From Paraburkholderia phenazinium (GTDB lineage: Bacteria > Pseudomonadota > Gammaproteobacteria > Burkholderiales > Burkholderiaceae), in the NCBI RefSeq assembly GCF_900141745.1, contig NZ_FSRM01000001.1:434001-498000 (forward strand): a stretch of DNA of 64,000 bases. Reading direction: 5' to 3'. The stretch's first letter is position 1. Each line of letters begins with the position of its first letter. Below, in pieces: positions 8,507-17,426 of this stretch. Under the pieces are notes generated by a model. It saw only the letters and a list, made by a program, of their open reading frames with translations, did not search any database and had not been told where the DNA came from. The translations under genes were made by a program, and so were the position numbers.

Positions 8507-11224
8507 CTATGAAACATCCGGCACAGGCTGAAAAGAAGACGGGAGCGCCTCAAGGTACGCCTTTCGCAGGTCTGGCACCGGTATGTATCTAACGGCAAAT
8601 TCATTTGCGTCCAGCACACCAGAGGTCAACATTTCGATGAAGCGTTTGTCCGATGCGAGTCCTATAACGAGCTGTTTTCCCAAGGCCGCATAGGCCGTAT
8701 TGCCGACCAAATCAGGCAGCAAGTCAAACCGCTGCAGACCAGACAGCACGTCACAGTACGCCGACACATCCGATGGCGCTCGAACTGCGTTACCTTGCAT
8801 GGTTTGAACATAGGCCTGCTGACCCGACATCGCGGTACTGCTTATCTTGCCAGGCGTCATCGGCTCCTTTTCCAGACCAAGATAAGCCGCTATGCAGAAG
8901 ACAAATTTGCAAGCGAGTTGATTCTGGCTCTGCGCGGCGGCGATATAGGAAAAGAGGCTTGTGTTTCTAGTGAGAGTTCTAAGCGGCGGGAATGCGTGGT
9001 CAGGAAAATCGCTAATCATCACGGAAATTGCAGACGCGGCGACGTCAATCGTCGGTGGCTGAATGGTCGGATTACCGTTTGCGATAAGTGAGATTTTCTG
9101 CGCGACTGATGACATGAACGCTTTAACGACTGGTTCACCGTTGTCATTCGCAAGTTGCTTAAGGAGAGCCCGAGCCGCGTCCGAGACGAGGTATTGGTCC
9201 AGTCCACTGGTCACCCACTCAATAAGTGTCTCAACACTTTGTTCAGATGAGCATGCCTGAAGCGCCCAAGTTTGGTCGCTCTTCTGGAGGCATTGCACCA
9301 CCTCGGCCCACTGCGTCGGCGAGACCGGAAGCGTGAACTTGAATCCAGTCTGTTCGATGTATTCGCGTATGTTCTTTCTTGCAAGCAACAAGGTGAAATT
9401 GTCTTTCCACCTTTCCCAGATGGTGCCATACCCATTGCCATCTTGCTCACTCGACGCTTTCATCCCCGCCAGCAACTTCACCACCACGCTTGCTGACCTG
9501 GCATCATTTGCGACAATGGAGAGGAATGCATCAATTCCTGAGACGAGATTATCGTTCCTTAAATGGAGCGATGACGTCTCCGAAAGCGTCTGACAGGCGG
9601 CCTCAACCAGATGCCGCCGCAGGCTCGCCGGAATAAGAAGCGGTTCGGAGCTGTCGGCATTCTCTTCTTTGCACAGTGGAGCCAAGGCGCACAGAAATTG
9701 AAACAATCTCTCTTGCTGCGACCCAAGCTTTTTCAGGTCGCTCCGGACGTACTTGTCCAGAACATATCGCCCACTTGGCGTACGCTTTAGCAATTCTCGT
9801 AATTGTTTGCTATCGCCAGCATCCAGTGCTTTTTCAATCTCTGGACTGATGGTGAGGTATGACGCGTCATCTAGGCTTGATGCCCGATAGTGCAGCATAG
9901 CGAACACATCATTGAGCCTCTCTATGGGCAAAATTCGCGCTACGACCTCTGGAGGTTGACATGAGCTGACGTCGAGTTTAGGGGCACACAGTTCGTAGGC
10001 CGCAAGACAGGATAGTGGAACTGCATCGTCCCACTCAACTTTGGCCGCGACGAGCCTGTTTACAAAAGTGACAATCGCTCGAGGTGTCATTCGTCCGGGA
10101 GGTGGAATCTCCTCATACAACCTGAGAATCTCGTCGTGGTCCCCAGTATCATCTTTCCCAAACACTTTTTCCAAAAGTTCTGCCAGGTAGTTTTTCCATG
10201 AGTGAAGGAGTGGCGGTGGGACCGTGAAGCTCACTTGAAAAATCTTGTCAAAATTTGAAAGTCCTGAGTCTGCGACAGCTCGACGGTTTCCGTCGCTCTC
10301 TGAAGTTCGAGAACTCGCTAATGGCACAACCACCCACAGTCTCTTGAACCACGGCTCTGCGGCGAAGCTTGGGTTATCAAGAAAGGACCGGAGCAGTGTC
10401 CATATATCCGACGCTTCCTTTTCGTCGATGCGGTCTAGGTTGTCGACCACAATCACTAAACGGCGCGATTCCTTTTTAAGGACCTCACCCAGCAGCGTAC
10501 CGAAGGCCCCTTGGAATTCAATGGAGGTTGGTTCCGCTTCCTCTATCGTTTCCGTCGTTTCAGCATTGGCGGCCCGCTTCACGACAATGTTGAGCATCCG
10601 GCCGGATGAAAAATAAAAGAAACCAGTCAAGACGAGCCATGCAGCGCCAGCAAATGAAAGCCTGGCTCCAGCATCCCAATCCCGAAGCGCATCACTCAAA
10701 GCGCCGAATGCGGTTGGTGCAACGATACCAAGCGCAATTAGCCCTCCGAGAATGAGTTTCGAAACGTCGTCGAAGTTAGGGTGGACTGTCTTGCTCGACA
10801 CCTTTAGCCGCTTGCTCAGTTTGGCCAACTCACGTTCCCACCTTCCGCCCTTTGCTAGATTGTTGGTGAAATCAATCCACTTCGCACCCGACAACTTCAT
10901 CAGCAATGAAGTCATGAAGGCGCGTCGAAGCGGGTCGCCGACATGCACCCACGCGTCGTATTGAAATACTAAGGTCGAGTATTCCTCCGCTGGTCGAGTT
11001 GCATGTTCCCCGGTCTCCAGTCGCTCAAGCAATTTCGTGAGCATTCCCACGACCGTAGACTTGCCACTGCCCCAAAATCCGTCGAGCTTGATGCTCTTTC
11101 CGCCGTCTGAGGTGAGGATGAGTTTGGTAATCGATTCTGCTAGTTGTTTATGTGCACCGCCAAGACGGTCGTCAAGATGCGGTACGTCCGGCAACAGCTT
11201 TGGATTGGCTTTGGAGGGCATCAT
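8507..11224 (-). CDS. KAP-family P-loop NTPase
   Basis: From the start proposed here (11224) the protein has 905 residues. The Walker A motif is GFWGSGKST (about residues 49-57) and the Walker B is LVIVVDNLDRID (256-267). Two membrane helices lie between them (about 156-176 and 189-207), the insertion that defines the KAP family. The C-terminal 500 residues are helical and unrecognised, perhaps a sensor. KAP NTPases are membrane-anchored and often occur in defence islands and mobile elements. The reading frame extends to 11470, but that part overlaps the 82-residue gene and is not family-like. ATG codons at 11284 and 11224 are the realistic starts, neither with a strong RBS. Confidence 0.8.
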   Translation of the reverse strand: MMPSKANPKLLPDVPHLDDRLGGAHKQLAESITKLILTSDGGKSIKLDGFWGSGKSTVVGMLTKLLERLETGEHATRPAEEYSTLVFQYDAWVHVGDPLRRAFMTSLLMKLSGAKWIDFTNNLAKGGRWERELAKLSKRLKVSSKTVHPNFDDVSKLILGGLIALGIVAPTAFGALSDALRDWDAGARLSFAGAAWLVLTGFFYFSSGRMLNIVVKRAANAETTETIEEAEPTSIEFQGAFGTLLGEVLKKESRRLVIVVDNLDRIDEKEASDIWTLLRSFLDNPSFAAEPWFKRLWVVVPLASSRTSESDGNRRAVADSGLSNFDKIFQVSFTVPPPLLHSWKNYLAELLEKVFGKDDTGDHDEILRLYEEIPPPGRMTPRAIVTFVNRLVAAKVEWDDAVPLSCLAAYELCAPKLDVSSCQPPEVVARILPIERLNDVFAMLHYRASSLDDASYLTISPEIEKALDAGDSKQLRELLKRTPSGRYVLDKYVRSDLKKLGSQQERLFQFLCALAPLCKEENADSSEPLLIPASLRRHLVEAACQTLSETSSLHLRNDNLVSGIDAFLSIVANDARSASVVVKLLAGMKASSEQDGNGYGTIWERWKDNFTLLLARKNIREYIEQTGFKFTLPVSPTQWAEVVQCLQKSDQTWALQACSSEQSVETLIEWVTSGLDQYLVSDAARALLKQLANDNGEPVVKAFMSSVAQKISLIANGNPTIQPPTIDVAASAISVMISDFPDHAFPPLRTLTRNTSLFSYIAAAQSQNQLACKFVFCIAAYLGLEKEPMTPGKISSTAMSGQQAYVQTMQGNAVRAPSDVSAYCDVLSGLQRFDLLPDLVGNTAYAALGKQLVIGLASDKRFIEMLTSGVLDANEFAVRYIPVPDLRKAYLEALPSSFQPVPDVS

Positions 11225-11312
11225 TTTATGAGATGACACAAATGTAGTTCGAACCTGCGCACTACCCAGCAAGCCGTTGCTCATTGTAACGACGCGAACA
11301 GGTTGCAGCGGA

Positions 11313-11561
11313 CTATGGGGCGGGTCTGACGACCGCGAAAGAATATCCGTGGTTGTCGACCCAAGCACGTGCCCAGTCCAGTCCAGCGAACTGCGCCTCG
11401 TCTTCTGTATCAAATGCGCCGAGCACACCGGAAGCTTCGACCATCTTCGTCTCATGAATGATGGTTCCACTTGCAGCGTATCGCTCAGGCAGCAGGATGT
11501 CCTCCTGCTGCCTTATGGCGTGGCCGAAAAGTCGGTACCCTTTGTAGATTCCTGATTCCAT
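11313..11561 (-). CDS. Small hypothetical protein (82 residues) with a decayed paralogue at 32.2 kb
   Basis: A short soluble protein starting MESGIYKGYRLFGHA, with the core segments AASGTI and GAFDTEDEAQF and the helix DWARAWVDNHG. A second, interrupted copy at 32194-32412 keeps the same pattern (AASGTI, FDTEEEA, SWARAWVD), so the sequence is under protein-level constraint. I believe such proteins are common small hypotheticals in Burkholderia. No function is recognised. The start at 11561 coincides with the end of the next gene upstream, and the three small genes 11313-12192 form a tight minus-strand cluster just upstream of imuA. Confidence 0.7.
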   Translation of the reverse strand: MESGIYKGYRLFGHAIRQQEDILLPERYAASGTIIHETKMVEASGVLGAFDTEDEAQFAGLDWARAWVDNHGYSFAVVRPAP

Positions 11562-11881
11562 TAACGCGTGACCTCAGCAGCCGTGTTGCGAGAATCAACC
11601 CGAAGCACATTTCCCTCGGGCGTTATCTGGCGCGGAATGTCAGAGAAGTCAGGCGCGTTGCCCGGCTTCAATGCGAGCTTTGGCGCCGGCGTACGATGAA
11701 CCCGCGCCTTCGCGATATCTTGTACACCACCTGAATGCTTTGCCGACCTGTGTGCGGTCGCCGGGTGCTTAAGCGAAGCGCCCCTTGCTTCCGGTGGATT
11801 CCAGATTTCCTTGTACTCCTGAGTTGCAAATGCGGAGGACGTGCAGCCGAGCAGCAACAAAACACATCCAGAACATCTCAC
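11561..11881 (-). CDS. Small secreted or lipid-anchored hypothetical protein
   Basis: This 106-residue product has an N-terminal hydrophobic signal (CVLLLLGCTSSAFA, about residues 6-19). Cleavage after AFA is likely, and the LLGC motif could instead act as a lipobox. The mature part is basic and histidine-rich (TAHRSAKHSGG), with a conserved-looking EIWNPPEARG near its start. The start overlaps the stop of the 104-residue gene by 4 nt (ATGA), so the two are probably coupled. A truncated copy of its 5' end is at 8279-8380. Function unknown. Confidence 0.6.
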   Translation of the reverse strand: MRCSGCVLLLLGCTSSAFATQEYKEIWNPPEARGASLKHPATAHRSAKHSGGVQDIAKARVHRTPAPKLALKPGNAPDFSDIPRQITPEGNVLRVDSRNTAAEVTR

Positions 11882-12192
11882 CGTTCCTTCTCCCTGTTGC
11901 CTCGCTTTAACGATTCACTGCACCGGACGCCCAGACCGACGCATTCGCCGTTGCAACCAGAGCAGTAATGTCGGTCGCGAACAGCGTCATCGACCTGCCA
12001 GACCGTGCCGCTCGCCGGCATTGCTGTCCCTACGGCATGGCCATTTTCGCATGCGAAAAAGACAGGCTCACCGTTTTTCCCACGCCTCACCGCGTCGTCA
12101 ATGGCCTCGTCGCCGAAGGCTGAGCGTAGTTTTGCCATGAAGGCGGCCAGCTCAGGCATCGGATGGCCGGCCTTTCGAACGCGTGCATCCAT
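11878..12192 (-). CDS. Hypothetical protein with C-terminal cysteines
   Basis: This 104-residue product has an N-terminal helical part (PELAAFMAKLRSAFGDEAI) and a C-terminal part with Cys residues in ACENG, YCSGCNGEC and VRC, which could form a small zinc-binding or disulfide-rich unit. It is the first gene of the three-gene minus-strand cluster. Its start faces imuA divergently with 88 bp between the two, so the LexA box at 12249 might also affect this cluster. No family recognised. Confidence 0.55.
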   Translation of the reverse strand: MDARVRKAGHPMPELAAFMAKLRSAFGDEAIDDAVRRGKNGEPVFFACENGHAVGTAMPASGTVWQVDDAVRDRHYCSGCNGECVGLGVRCSESLKRGNREKER

Positions 12193-12248
12193 GAGTCAGC
12201 CCCCGATTAAAAGTGCCAGTTCGTTGTCGCAAGATTGCGTGTACGATA

Positions 12249-12264
12249 CTGTATAAATATACAG
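12249..12264. promoter_or_regulatory. LexA (SOS) box
   Basis: CTGT-ATAAATAT-ACAG matches the CTGT-N8-ACAG LexA consensus exactly and lies 16 bp before the imuA ATG, where bound LexA would block transcription. This agrees with known SOS control of imuA-imuB-dnaE2 cassettes. Confidence 0.85.
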
Positions 12265-12280
12265 GTTTTTTTACTTCTCC

Positions 12281-12988
12281 ATGTCCACCGCTACCGTCCC
12301 CGCCGAGGAGATTCACCCGTCTCTGTGGCGAGCGTCCCAGCTCGCGCGCGGGCGTGGGCGGTTTCTGGAAACCGGGTATCCCGCGCTATCGGCGGAGCTG
12401 CCTGGTGGCGGATGGCCCGTAGGGGCGCTGGTCGACCTGCTGGTCCAGCAAGCCGGTACGGGTGAATTGCGGTTGCTGCAGCCAGGGCTCTGCAAGGCCG
12501 GTATCCGTCCGGTCGCATTTGTGCAGCCACCCCATGCCCTCAACGGACTGGGGCTGCGCCACATCGGCCTTCCTGTCGAGCGGGTGTTTCGCGTGGATGC
12601 GGCGAAGACGGGAGACGCGTTGTGGTCGGTTGAGCAGATTCTCCGCGCAGGCAGTTGCGCCGCGGTGGTTTTCTGGACGGAGTACGCGAAAGCGTCATCG
12701 CTCAGACGACTGCACCTGGCCGCGCAGTCGTCTGAAACGCTTTTCGTGATGGTCGGGCCGCTCGCCACCGCGCAGGATTCGTCGCCAGCGCTCCTGCGAT
12801 TGACATTAAGACCATCAGCCGACGGCCTGAGCGTCGATATTGTGAAGCGACAAGGGCCGACCAGCGCAGCGCCTCTATCGATTTCCCTTCAACCCAGTCC
12901 AGTTCTGTTTTCCCGACATGCGCGCCTTCCTCGCCGTTCACCTGCCGACGTTGCCTCTCGCGATATCGCGACCGATACGCTCGTGTGA
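12281..12988 (+). CDS. imuA: ImuA, SOS-induced translesion synthesis accessory protein
   Basis: This 235-residue RecA/SulA-like protein has the ImuA pattern: HPSLWRASQL near the N-terminus, then LPGGGWPVGALVDLL, then the segments PALLRLTLRPS and ISLQPSPVLF. ImuA normally works with ImuB and DnaE2 in damage-induced mutagenesis, interacting with RecA. Here dnaE2 follows, but the imuB position holds only a short remnant, so the mutasome is incomplete unless ImuB is encoded elsewhere. A perfect LexA box lies 16 bp upstream. The 3' end overlaps the remnant imuB start at 12918, as in intact cassettes. Confidence 0.9.
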   Translation: MSTATVPAEEIHPSLWRASQLARGRGRFLETGYPALSAELPGGGWPVGALVDLLVQQAGTGELRLLQPGLCKAGIRPVAFVQPPHALNGLGLRHIGLPVERVFRVDAAKTGDALWSVEQILRAGSCAAVVFWTEYAKASSLRRLHLAAQSSETLFVMVGPLATAQDSSPALLRLTLRPSADGLSVDIVKRQGPTSAAPLSISLQPSPVLFSRHARLPRRSPADVASRDIATDTLV

Positions 12989-13058
12989 GCTGGCAGATGG
13001 AAGCGGTGTACCGGGGGAAGAGAAGTGGAGCGGATTCCTTCATGGCCTGTCGGGATGA
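12918..13058 (+). pseudogene. imuB: Remnant of imuB (Y-family polymerase-like) with a large internal deletion
   Basis: A 46-codon frame sits exactly between imuA and dnaE2. It starts MRAFLAVHLPTLPL, which resembles the N-terminus of ImuB proteins, and ends WSGFLHGLSG, which resembles their C-terminal end. The roughly 450 residues expected between, including the Y-family core and the beta-clamp motif, are absent. The simplest reading is one in-frame internal deletion. The match at the C-terminal side is short, so that half is tentative. Confidence 0.55.
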
Positions 13059-13064
13059 CACGCC

Positions 13065-16000
13065 ATGGACGCAACCTTCACCACTCTGCCGGCGTATGCC
13101 GAGCTGTTCTGCCTCTCAAATTTCTCATTCCTGCATGGTGCTTCGCACGCGGAGGAGCTGGCCCAACGTGCGGCGCAATTGGGCTACTCGGGTCTGGCGA
13201 TAACGGACGAATGCTCCCTTGCGGGAATCGTGCGGGCGCACGTCGCCGCGAAGGAGGCCAACCTTCCTTTCGTCGTCGGCTCGTACTTCCGGCTCGTCAA
13301 TGCTGACGGCTCGCCAGCGTTCGGTCTCATCCTCCTCGCCCAGAACCGTGAGGGATACGGAAACCTTTCCGAACTCATTACGCTTGCCCGCACGCGCGGA
13401 CCGAAAGGCACGTACCGGCTCACACCTCATGACCTGTCGCGGCCGGAACCGGAGAGCAGCCACCTTCGCGGCGTGCCGGACTGTCTCGCGATACTGATAC
13501 CGCATTTCCCGGCGAAGGAGGACGTGCTCGACGTCCAGCTCGAGTGGCTCGAACAGACATTTCCCGGTCGCGCATGGTGCGGCCTTGTGCTGCATCAACG
13601 CGCGATGGACGATATTCACCGGGGAGCCGTCGAATACATCGCCGACTGCCGGGGCATTCCGGTCGTCGCGCTCGGCCAGGTGGTGATGCATGTGCGCTCG
13701 CGCAAACCGTTGCAGGACACGATGACCGCCATCCGTGTGGGCAGGCCGGTGCAGGAGTGTGGCTACGACCTCTCCCCCAACGCGGAGCAGCACCTGCGTC
13801 CCCGCCTGCGTCTCGCGAACCTGTATCCGGAATACGCGCTCGCAGAGACAACGAACATCCTGTCGCGTTGCACGTTCTCGCTCGACGAGCTCCGCTATGA
13901 GTACCCGGACGAACTGGTTCCCAAGGGCATCACGCCGACCGCCTACCTGCGGCAGGAGACCTATATTGGCGCCCGCCGCCGGTTTCCATCCGGCATCCCA
14001 TACGACGTGCTGGAACAGATTGAACACGAGCTCGAACTCATCAGGGAGCTCGAATACGAGCCGTACTTCCTGACGGTCTATGACATCGTCCGCTTTGCCC
14101 GTAGCCAGCACATCCTGTGTCAGGGCCGGGGCTCGGCCGCGAACTCGGCAGTCTGTTACTGCCTGGGTGTAACAGAAGTCGACCCAGCGCGAGGCAACAT
14201 GCTCTTCGAGCGTTTTATCTCGAAGGAGCGCGGCGAGCCACCCGACATCGATGTCGACTTCGAACACCAGCGACGGGAAGAGGTAATTCAATACATCTAC
14301 GGGAAATATGGTCGTGACCGTGCAGCGATAGCGGCAGCCGTGTCGACCTATCGTCCGCGCGGTGCCCTTCGCGAAACAGGCAAGGCGCTCGGCGTCGACC
14401 CGCAGATTGTCGATGCCGTGGCCAAGAGCCATCAATGGTTTGATAGCAAAGAGGACCTCCTCAACCGCTTTTCCGAGTCCGGTCTGAACCCGGAGACGCC
14501 ACTGATTCAGCTGTGGGCATCGCTTGCGTCACAACTGCTCGGTTTCCCTCGCCATCTGTCCCAGCACTCAGGCGGCTTTGTCATCAGCCGTGGAAAGCTC
14601 ACGCGCCTGGTGCCTGTTGAAAATGCTGCGATGGTGGACCGCAGCGTGATTCAGTGGGACAAGGACGACCTCGAGTCGCTGGGTTTGCTGAAAATCGATG
14701 TGCTTGCGCTTGGCATGCTCTCAGCAATTCGTCGCGCACTTGACCTCGTATCGGGCCAGCGAGGTGAACAATTTGAGATGCAGGACATACCGGCTGAAGA
14801 CCCGGAAACGTACGAGATGATTTCGCGTGCGGACACCGTGGGCGTGTTCCAGATTGAGTCGCGGGCACAGATGAGCATGCTGCCGAGACTCCAGCCCCGC
14901 ACGTTTTATGACCTCGTCATTGAGGTGGCGATTGTCCGCCCGGGACCCATCCAGGGTGGTGCCGTCCATCCCTATCTTCAGCGTCGCCAGGGATTCGAGC
15001 CTGTGAGCTACCCAAGCAAGGCCCTCGAGACGGCGCTGGGCCGCACGCTAGGGGTGCCCATTTTCCAGGAGCAGGTGATGCAGGTGGCAATGCTGGCCGC
15101 CGGCTTCACTGCGGGTGAAGCGGACCAGTTGCGGCGCGCGATGGCGGCCTGGAAGCGCAAGGGTGGTCTTGACAAATACTACGACCGAATCGTCAACGGG
15201 ATGACCGAGCGCGGTTATGACAAGGCCTTCGCGGACGGTATCTTCCAGCAGATTCTCGGCTTTGGCGAATACGGGTTTCCAGAGAGTCATGCGGCCAGCT
15301 TTGCACTGCTGGTGTACGCGAGCAGCTGGCTGAAACGTCATGAGCCGGAAGCCTTTCTCGCGGCGATGCTGAACAGCCAGCCGATGGGGTTTTATTCGCC
15401 GTCGCAACTCGTTCAGGATGCCACGCGGCATGGTGTCCAGGTATTTCCCGTCGATGTCACGATAAGCGGCTGGGACTCGTCTCTTGAGCCGATAGACGGC
15501 GCCGAACGGCCGGCGGTTAGACTTGGCCTGTCCCTGCTGAAAGGGATGCGTGACGGTGCCGCAGAGCGTATCGAAAACTCACGCGCGATACGCCAATTCA
15601 CGACCGTATCAGACCTCGCACGACGCGCCCAACTGGACCGTCACGACCTGCAGGTGCTCGCCGCGGCGAATGCACTCTCGTCGCTGGCTGGCAACCGGCG
15701 CGAAGCGCTGTGGCAGTCGGTCGCCGCGGTGCCGGACAAGGACATGCTGTCGGTAGCAAAAATAGAGGACGACACGCCGGAACTCGGCGCCCCCTCGGAA
15801 GCCGACGATATTGTCGGCGACTATCAGTCGATGGGTCTGACGCTTGGACGACATCCCCTCGCGCTTCTGCGGCCCCAGTTGCTCGAAAACCGGTTGATGC
15901 CTGCGTCCACCCTGCATACGTACCGGAACGGCCGGCTCGCGCGGGGATGCGGCATCGTTACCGTGCGACAGCGGCCCGAGACGGCGAAGGGTGTCATCTT

Positions 16001-16214
16001 TATCACCCTTGAAGACGAGACGGGAAACGTCAACGTCATCATCTGGCCCAAGGTGCTGGAGCGGCAGCGCAAGGAAGTGCTCGGCGCATCGTTGCTCGGT
16101 GTGCTGGGTCTATGGCAGTGCGAAGGCGAAGTACGGCACCTGGTCGCACAGCATCTTATCGATATGTCGTACCTCCTTGGCGAGCTGCCGTCAGTGAGCC
16201 GCAATTTCCATTGA
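13065..16214 (+). CDS. dnaE2: Error-prone DNA polymerase DnaE2 (ImuC)
   Basis: This 1049-residue protein has the normal DnaE2 length. Domains in order: an N-terminal PHP domain (ELFCLSNFSFLHGASHAEEL), the C-family polymerase palm and fingers with the acidic PPDIDVDFEHQRR motif (about residue 395) and RGSAANSAVCYCLG just before it, a helix-hairpin-helix region, and a C-terminal OB-fold (GVIFITLEDETGNVNVIIW). It starts 6 nt after the imuB remnant stop, so it lies in the SOS-controlled imu operon. DnaE2 depends on ImuB for access to the clamp, and the imuB deletion makes its activity here doubtful. The sequence itself appears intact. Confidence 0.93.
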   Translation: MDATFTTLPAYAELFCLSNFSFLHGASHAEELAQRAAQLGYSGLAITDECSLAGIVRAHVAAKEANLPFVVGSYFRLVNADGSPAFGLILLAQNREGYGNLSELITLARTRGPKGTYRLTPHDLSRPEPESSHLRGVPDCLAILIPHFPAKEDVLDVQLEWLEQTFPGRAWCGLVLHQRAMDDIHRGAVEYIADCRGIPVVALGQVVMHVRSRKPLQDTMTAIRVGRPVQECGYDLSPNAEQHLRPRLRLANLYPEYALAETTNILSRCTFSLDELRYEYPDELVPKGITPTAYLRQETYIGARRRFPSGIPYDVLEQIEHELELIRELEYEPYFLTVYDIVRFARSQHILCQGRGSAANSAVCYCLGVTEVDPARGNMLFERFISKERGEPPDIDVDFEHQRREEVIQYIYGKYGRDRAAIAAAVSTYRPRGALRETGKALGVDPQIVDAVAKSHQWFDSKEDLLNRFSESGLNPETPLIQLWASLASQLLGFPRHLSQHSGGFVISRGKLTRLVPVENAAMVDRSVIQWDKDDLESLGLLKIDVLALGMLSAIRRALDLVSGQRGEQFEMQDIPAEDPETYEMISRADTVGVFQIESRAQMSMLPRLQPRTFYDLVIEVAIVRPGPIQGGAVHPYLQRRQGFEPVSYPSKALETALGRTLGVPIFQEQVMQVAMLAAGFTAGEADQLRRAMAAWKRKGGLDKYYDRIVNGMTERGYDKAFADGIFQQILGFGEYGFPESHAASFALLVYASSWLKRHEPEAFLAAMLNSQPMGFYSPSQLVQDATRHGVQVFPVDVTISGWDSSLEPIDGAERPAVRLGLSLLKGMRDGAAERIENSRAIRQFTTVSDLARRAQLDRHDLQVLAAANALSSLAGNRREALWQSVAAVPDKDMLSVAKIEDDTPELGAPSEADDIVGDYQSMGLTLGRHPLALLRPQLLENRLMPASTLHTYRNGRLARGCGIVTVRQRPETAKGVIFITLEDETGNVNVIIWPKVLERQRKEVLGASLLGVLGLWQCEGEVRHLVAQHLIDMSYLLGELPSVSRNFH

Positions 16215-16393
16215 TGGTGTAGTTCTGGTCCACGACTGGCATCGGACGCGCGTCGCACCTTCAATCGACTCGTCTCAACATACGAATACACCCGGGTTCG
16301 CGGGCTCACAGTCGATGCACTAAGGTGGTCACCCGTAATTGGACCGACTATCCGAGAGAGTGGATTATCATGGGACGAAGACAGGAGGTTCAT

Positions 16394-17353
16394 ATGTGTT
16401 ATTCGGCGCAGATTCTGGCTGACTATCGCAGGTTCGTACGGATGTTTGGTGCGACGATGAGCATCAAGGAATTCGCACGCCTCTTCTTCGAGCGGGCGGA
16501 GGGCAGCAAGGCGAAGATTCCGAAAGCGATGGAAGACGCGTTTTCCGAGCCGCAATCGGCCGACGAATTCGAGATTAAGGTTCTCATCGACAAATTCAAC
16601 GCAGACCAGGTGACGAAGCTAGAGCAAGACCTGTTCAAGCAACGTGCACGACTCGCCGATGCAGAACGCGCACTTCAGACGAAGGTCACGAAGGCAGCAA
16701 CTGAAAGCATGCGAATAGCCACCGGCAAAATCGCGTGGACCCGCGGCAAGCTTGACGACATACAGCGGACCGAACCCAAGGCGCACGATTCGCGCATTTT
16801 CCCAGGGCACTATGCGCTGGTCATGGTTATGGAAAATGGCCAACGCGTCATCAAACCCATGCGCTATCAGTGCCGCATTGCTGGCAAACCCGCCAATTAC
16901 GACATCAAATTTCCTGGCACATACAATGCTCGTCGGGATAACCTCGAAGGCTTCTGGAAGCCGCTCTTCGGCCACTCGCACGGCATCCTTGTCGTCAACG
17001 CGTTTTACGAAAACGTCAGCCGCGCGAAGATGGAGGGCCGCGAGCTTGCTCCGGGTGGGAAGGATGAAAATGTCGTCCTCCAGTTCATTACGAATCCACC
17101 CCATGACATGCTGGTTGCCTGTTTGTGGTCACGCTGGTCGGCACCCAGTGAACCAGACCTGCTGTCTTTTGCGGCGATAACGGATGAGCCACCGGTCGAG
17201 GTTGCCGCCGCTGGACATGACCGGTGCATCATCCCCATTAAGCCGGAAAACGTTGACGCGTGGCTGAATCCTGATGCGTCGGACTTGGCGGCGCAGTATG
17301 CGATTCTTGATGACAAGGAGCGGCCGTACTACGAGCACCGACTAGCTGCGTGA
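16394..17353 (+). CDS. SOS-response-associated peptidase (SRAP/YedK/HMCES family)
   Basis: The start at 16394 is chosen because it gives MCYSAQ, placing the catalytic Cys at position 2 as all SRAP proteins require, and because AGGAGG lies 7 nt upstream. Upstream in-frame ATGs would bury the Cys. The 319-residue protein has the family's Asn/Arg segment (TYNARRDNLEGFWKPLF) and the His motif GHDRCIIPI before DAWLNP. It also has a long charged helical insertion after about residue 40, so it belongs to the longer SRAP variants. SRAP proteins form thiazolidine crosslinks with abasic sites in single-stranded DNA and protect them. Its position after imuA-dnaE2 makes this a DNA-damage cluster. No LexA box was seen directly upstream. 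Confidence 0.88.
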   Translation: MCYSAQILADYRRFVRMFGATMSIKEFARLFFERAEGSKAKIPKAMEDAFSEPQSADEFEIKVLIDKFNADQVTKLEQDLFKQRARLADAERALQTKVTKAATESMRIATGKIAWTRGKLDDIQRTEPKAHDSRIFPGHYALVMVMENGQRVIKPMRYQCRIAGKPANYDIKFPGTYNARRDNLEGFWKPLFGHSHGILVVNAFYENVSRAKMEGRELAPGGKDENVVLQFITNPPHDMLVACLWSRWSAPSEPDLLSFAAITDEPPVEVAAAGHDRCIIPIKPENVDAWLNPDASDLAAQYAILDDKERPYYEHRLAA

Positions 17354-17426
17354 CAACGCCGAGTTGCACTGTTGCGGAATCGATATTGATGATTTACAAC
17401 GTCCTCAAACGGTAGTTCTGCCGAGG

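Noticed and set aside
13125..14435. 436-codon frame on the minus strand
   Set aside because: It lies wholly antisense to dnaE2, which is conserved along its whole length. Long antisense frames are expected in GC-rich genes.
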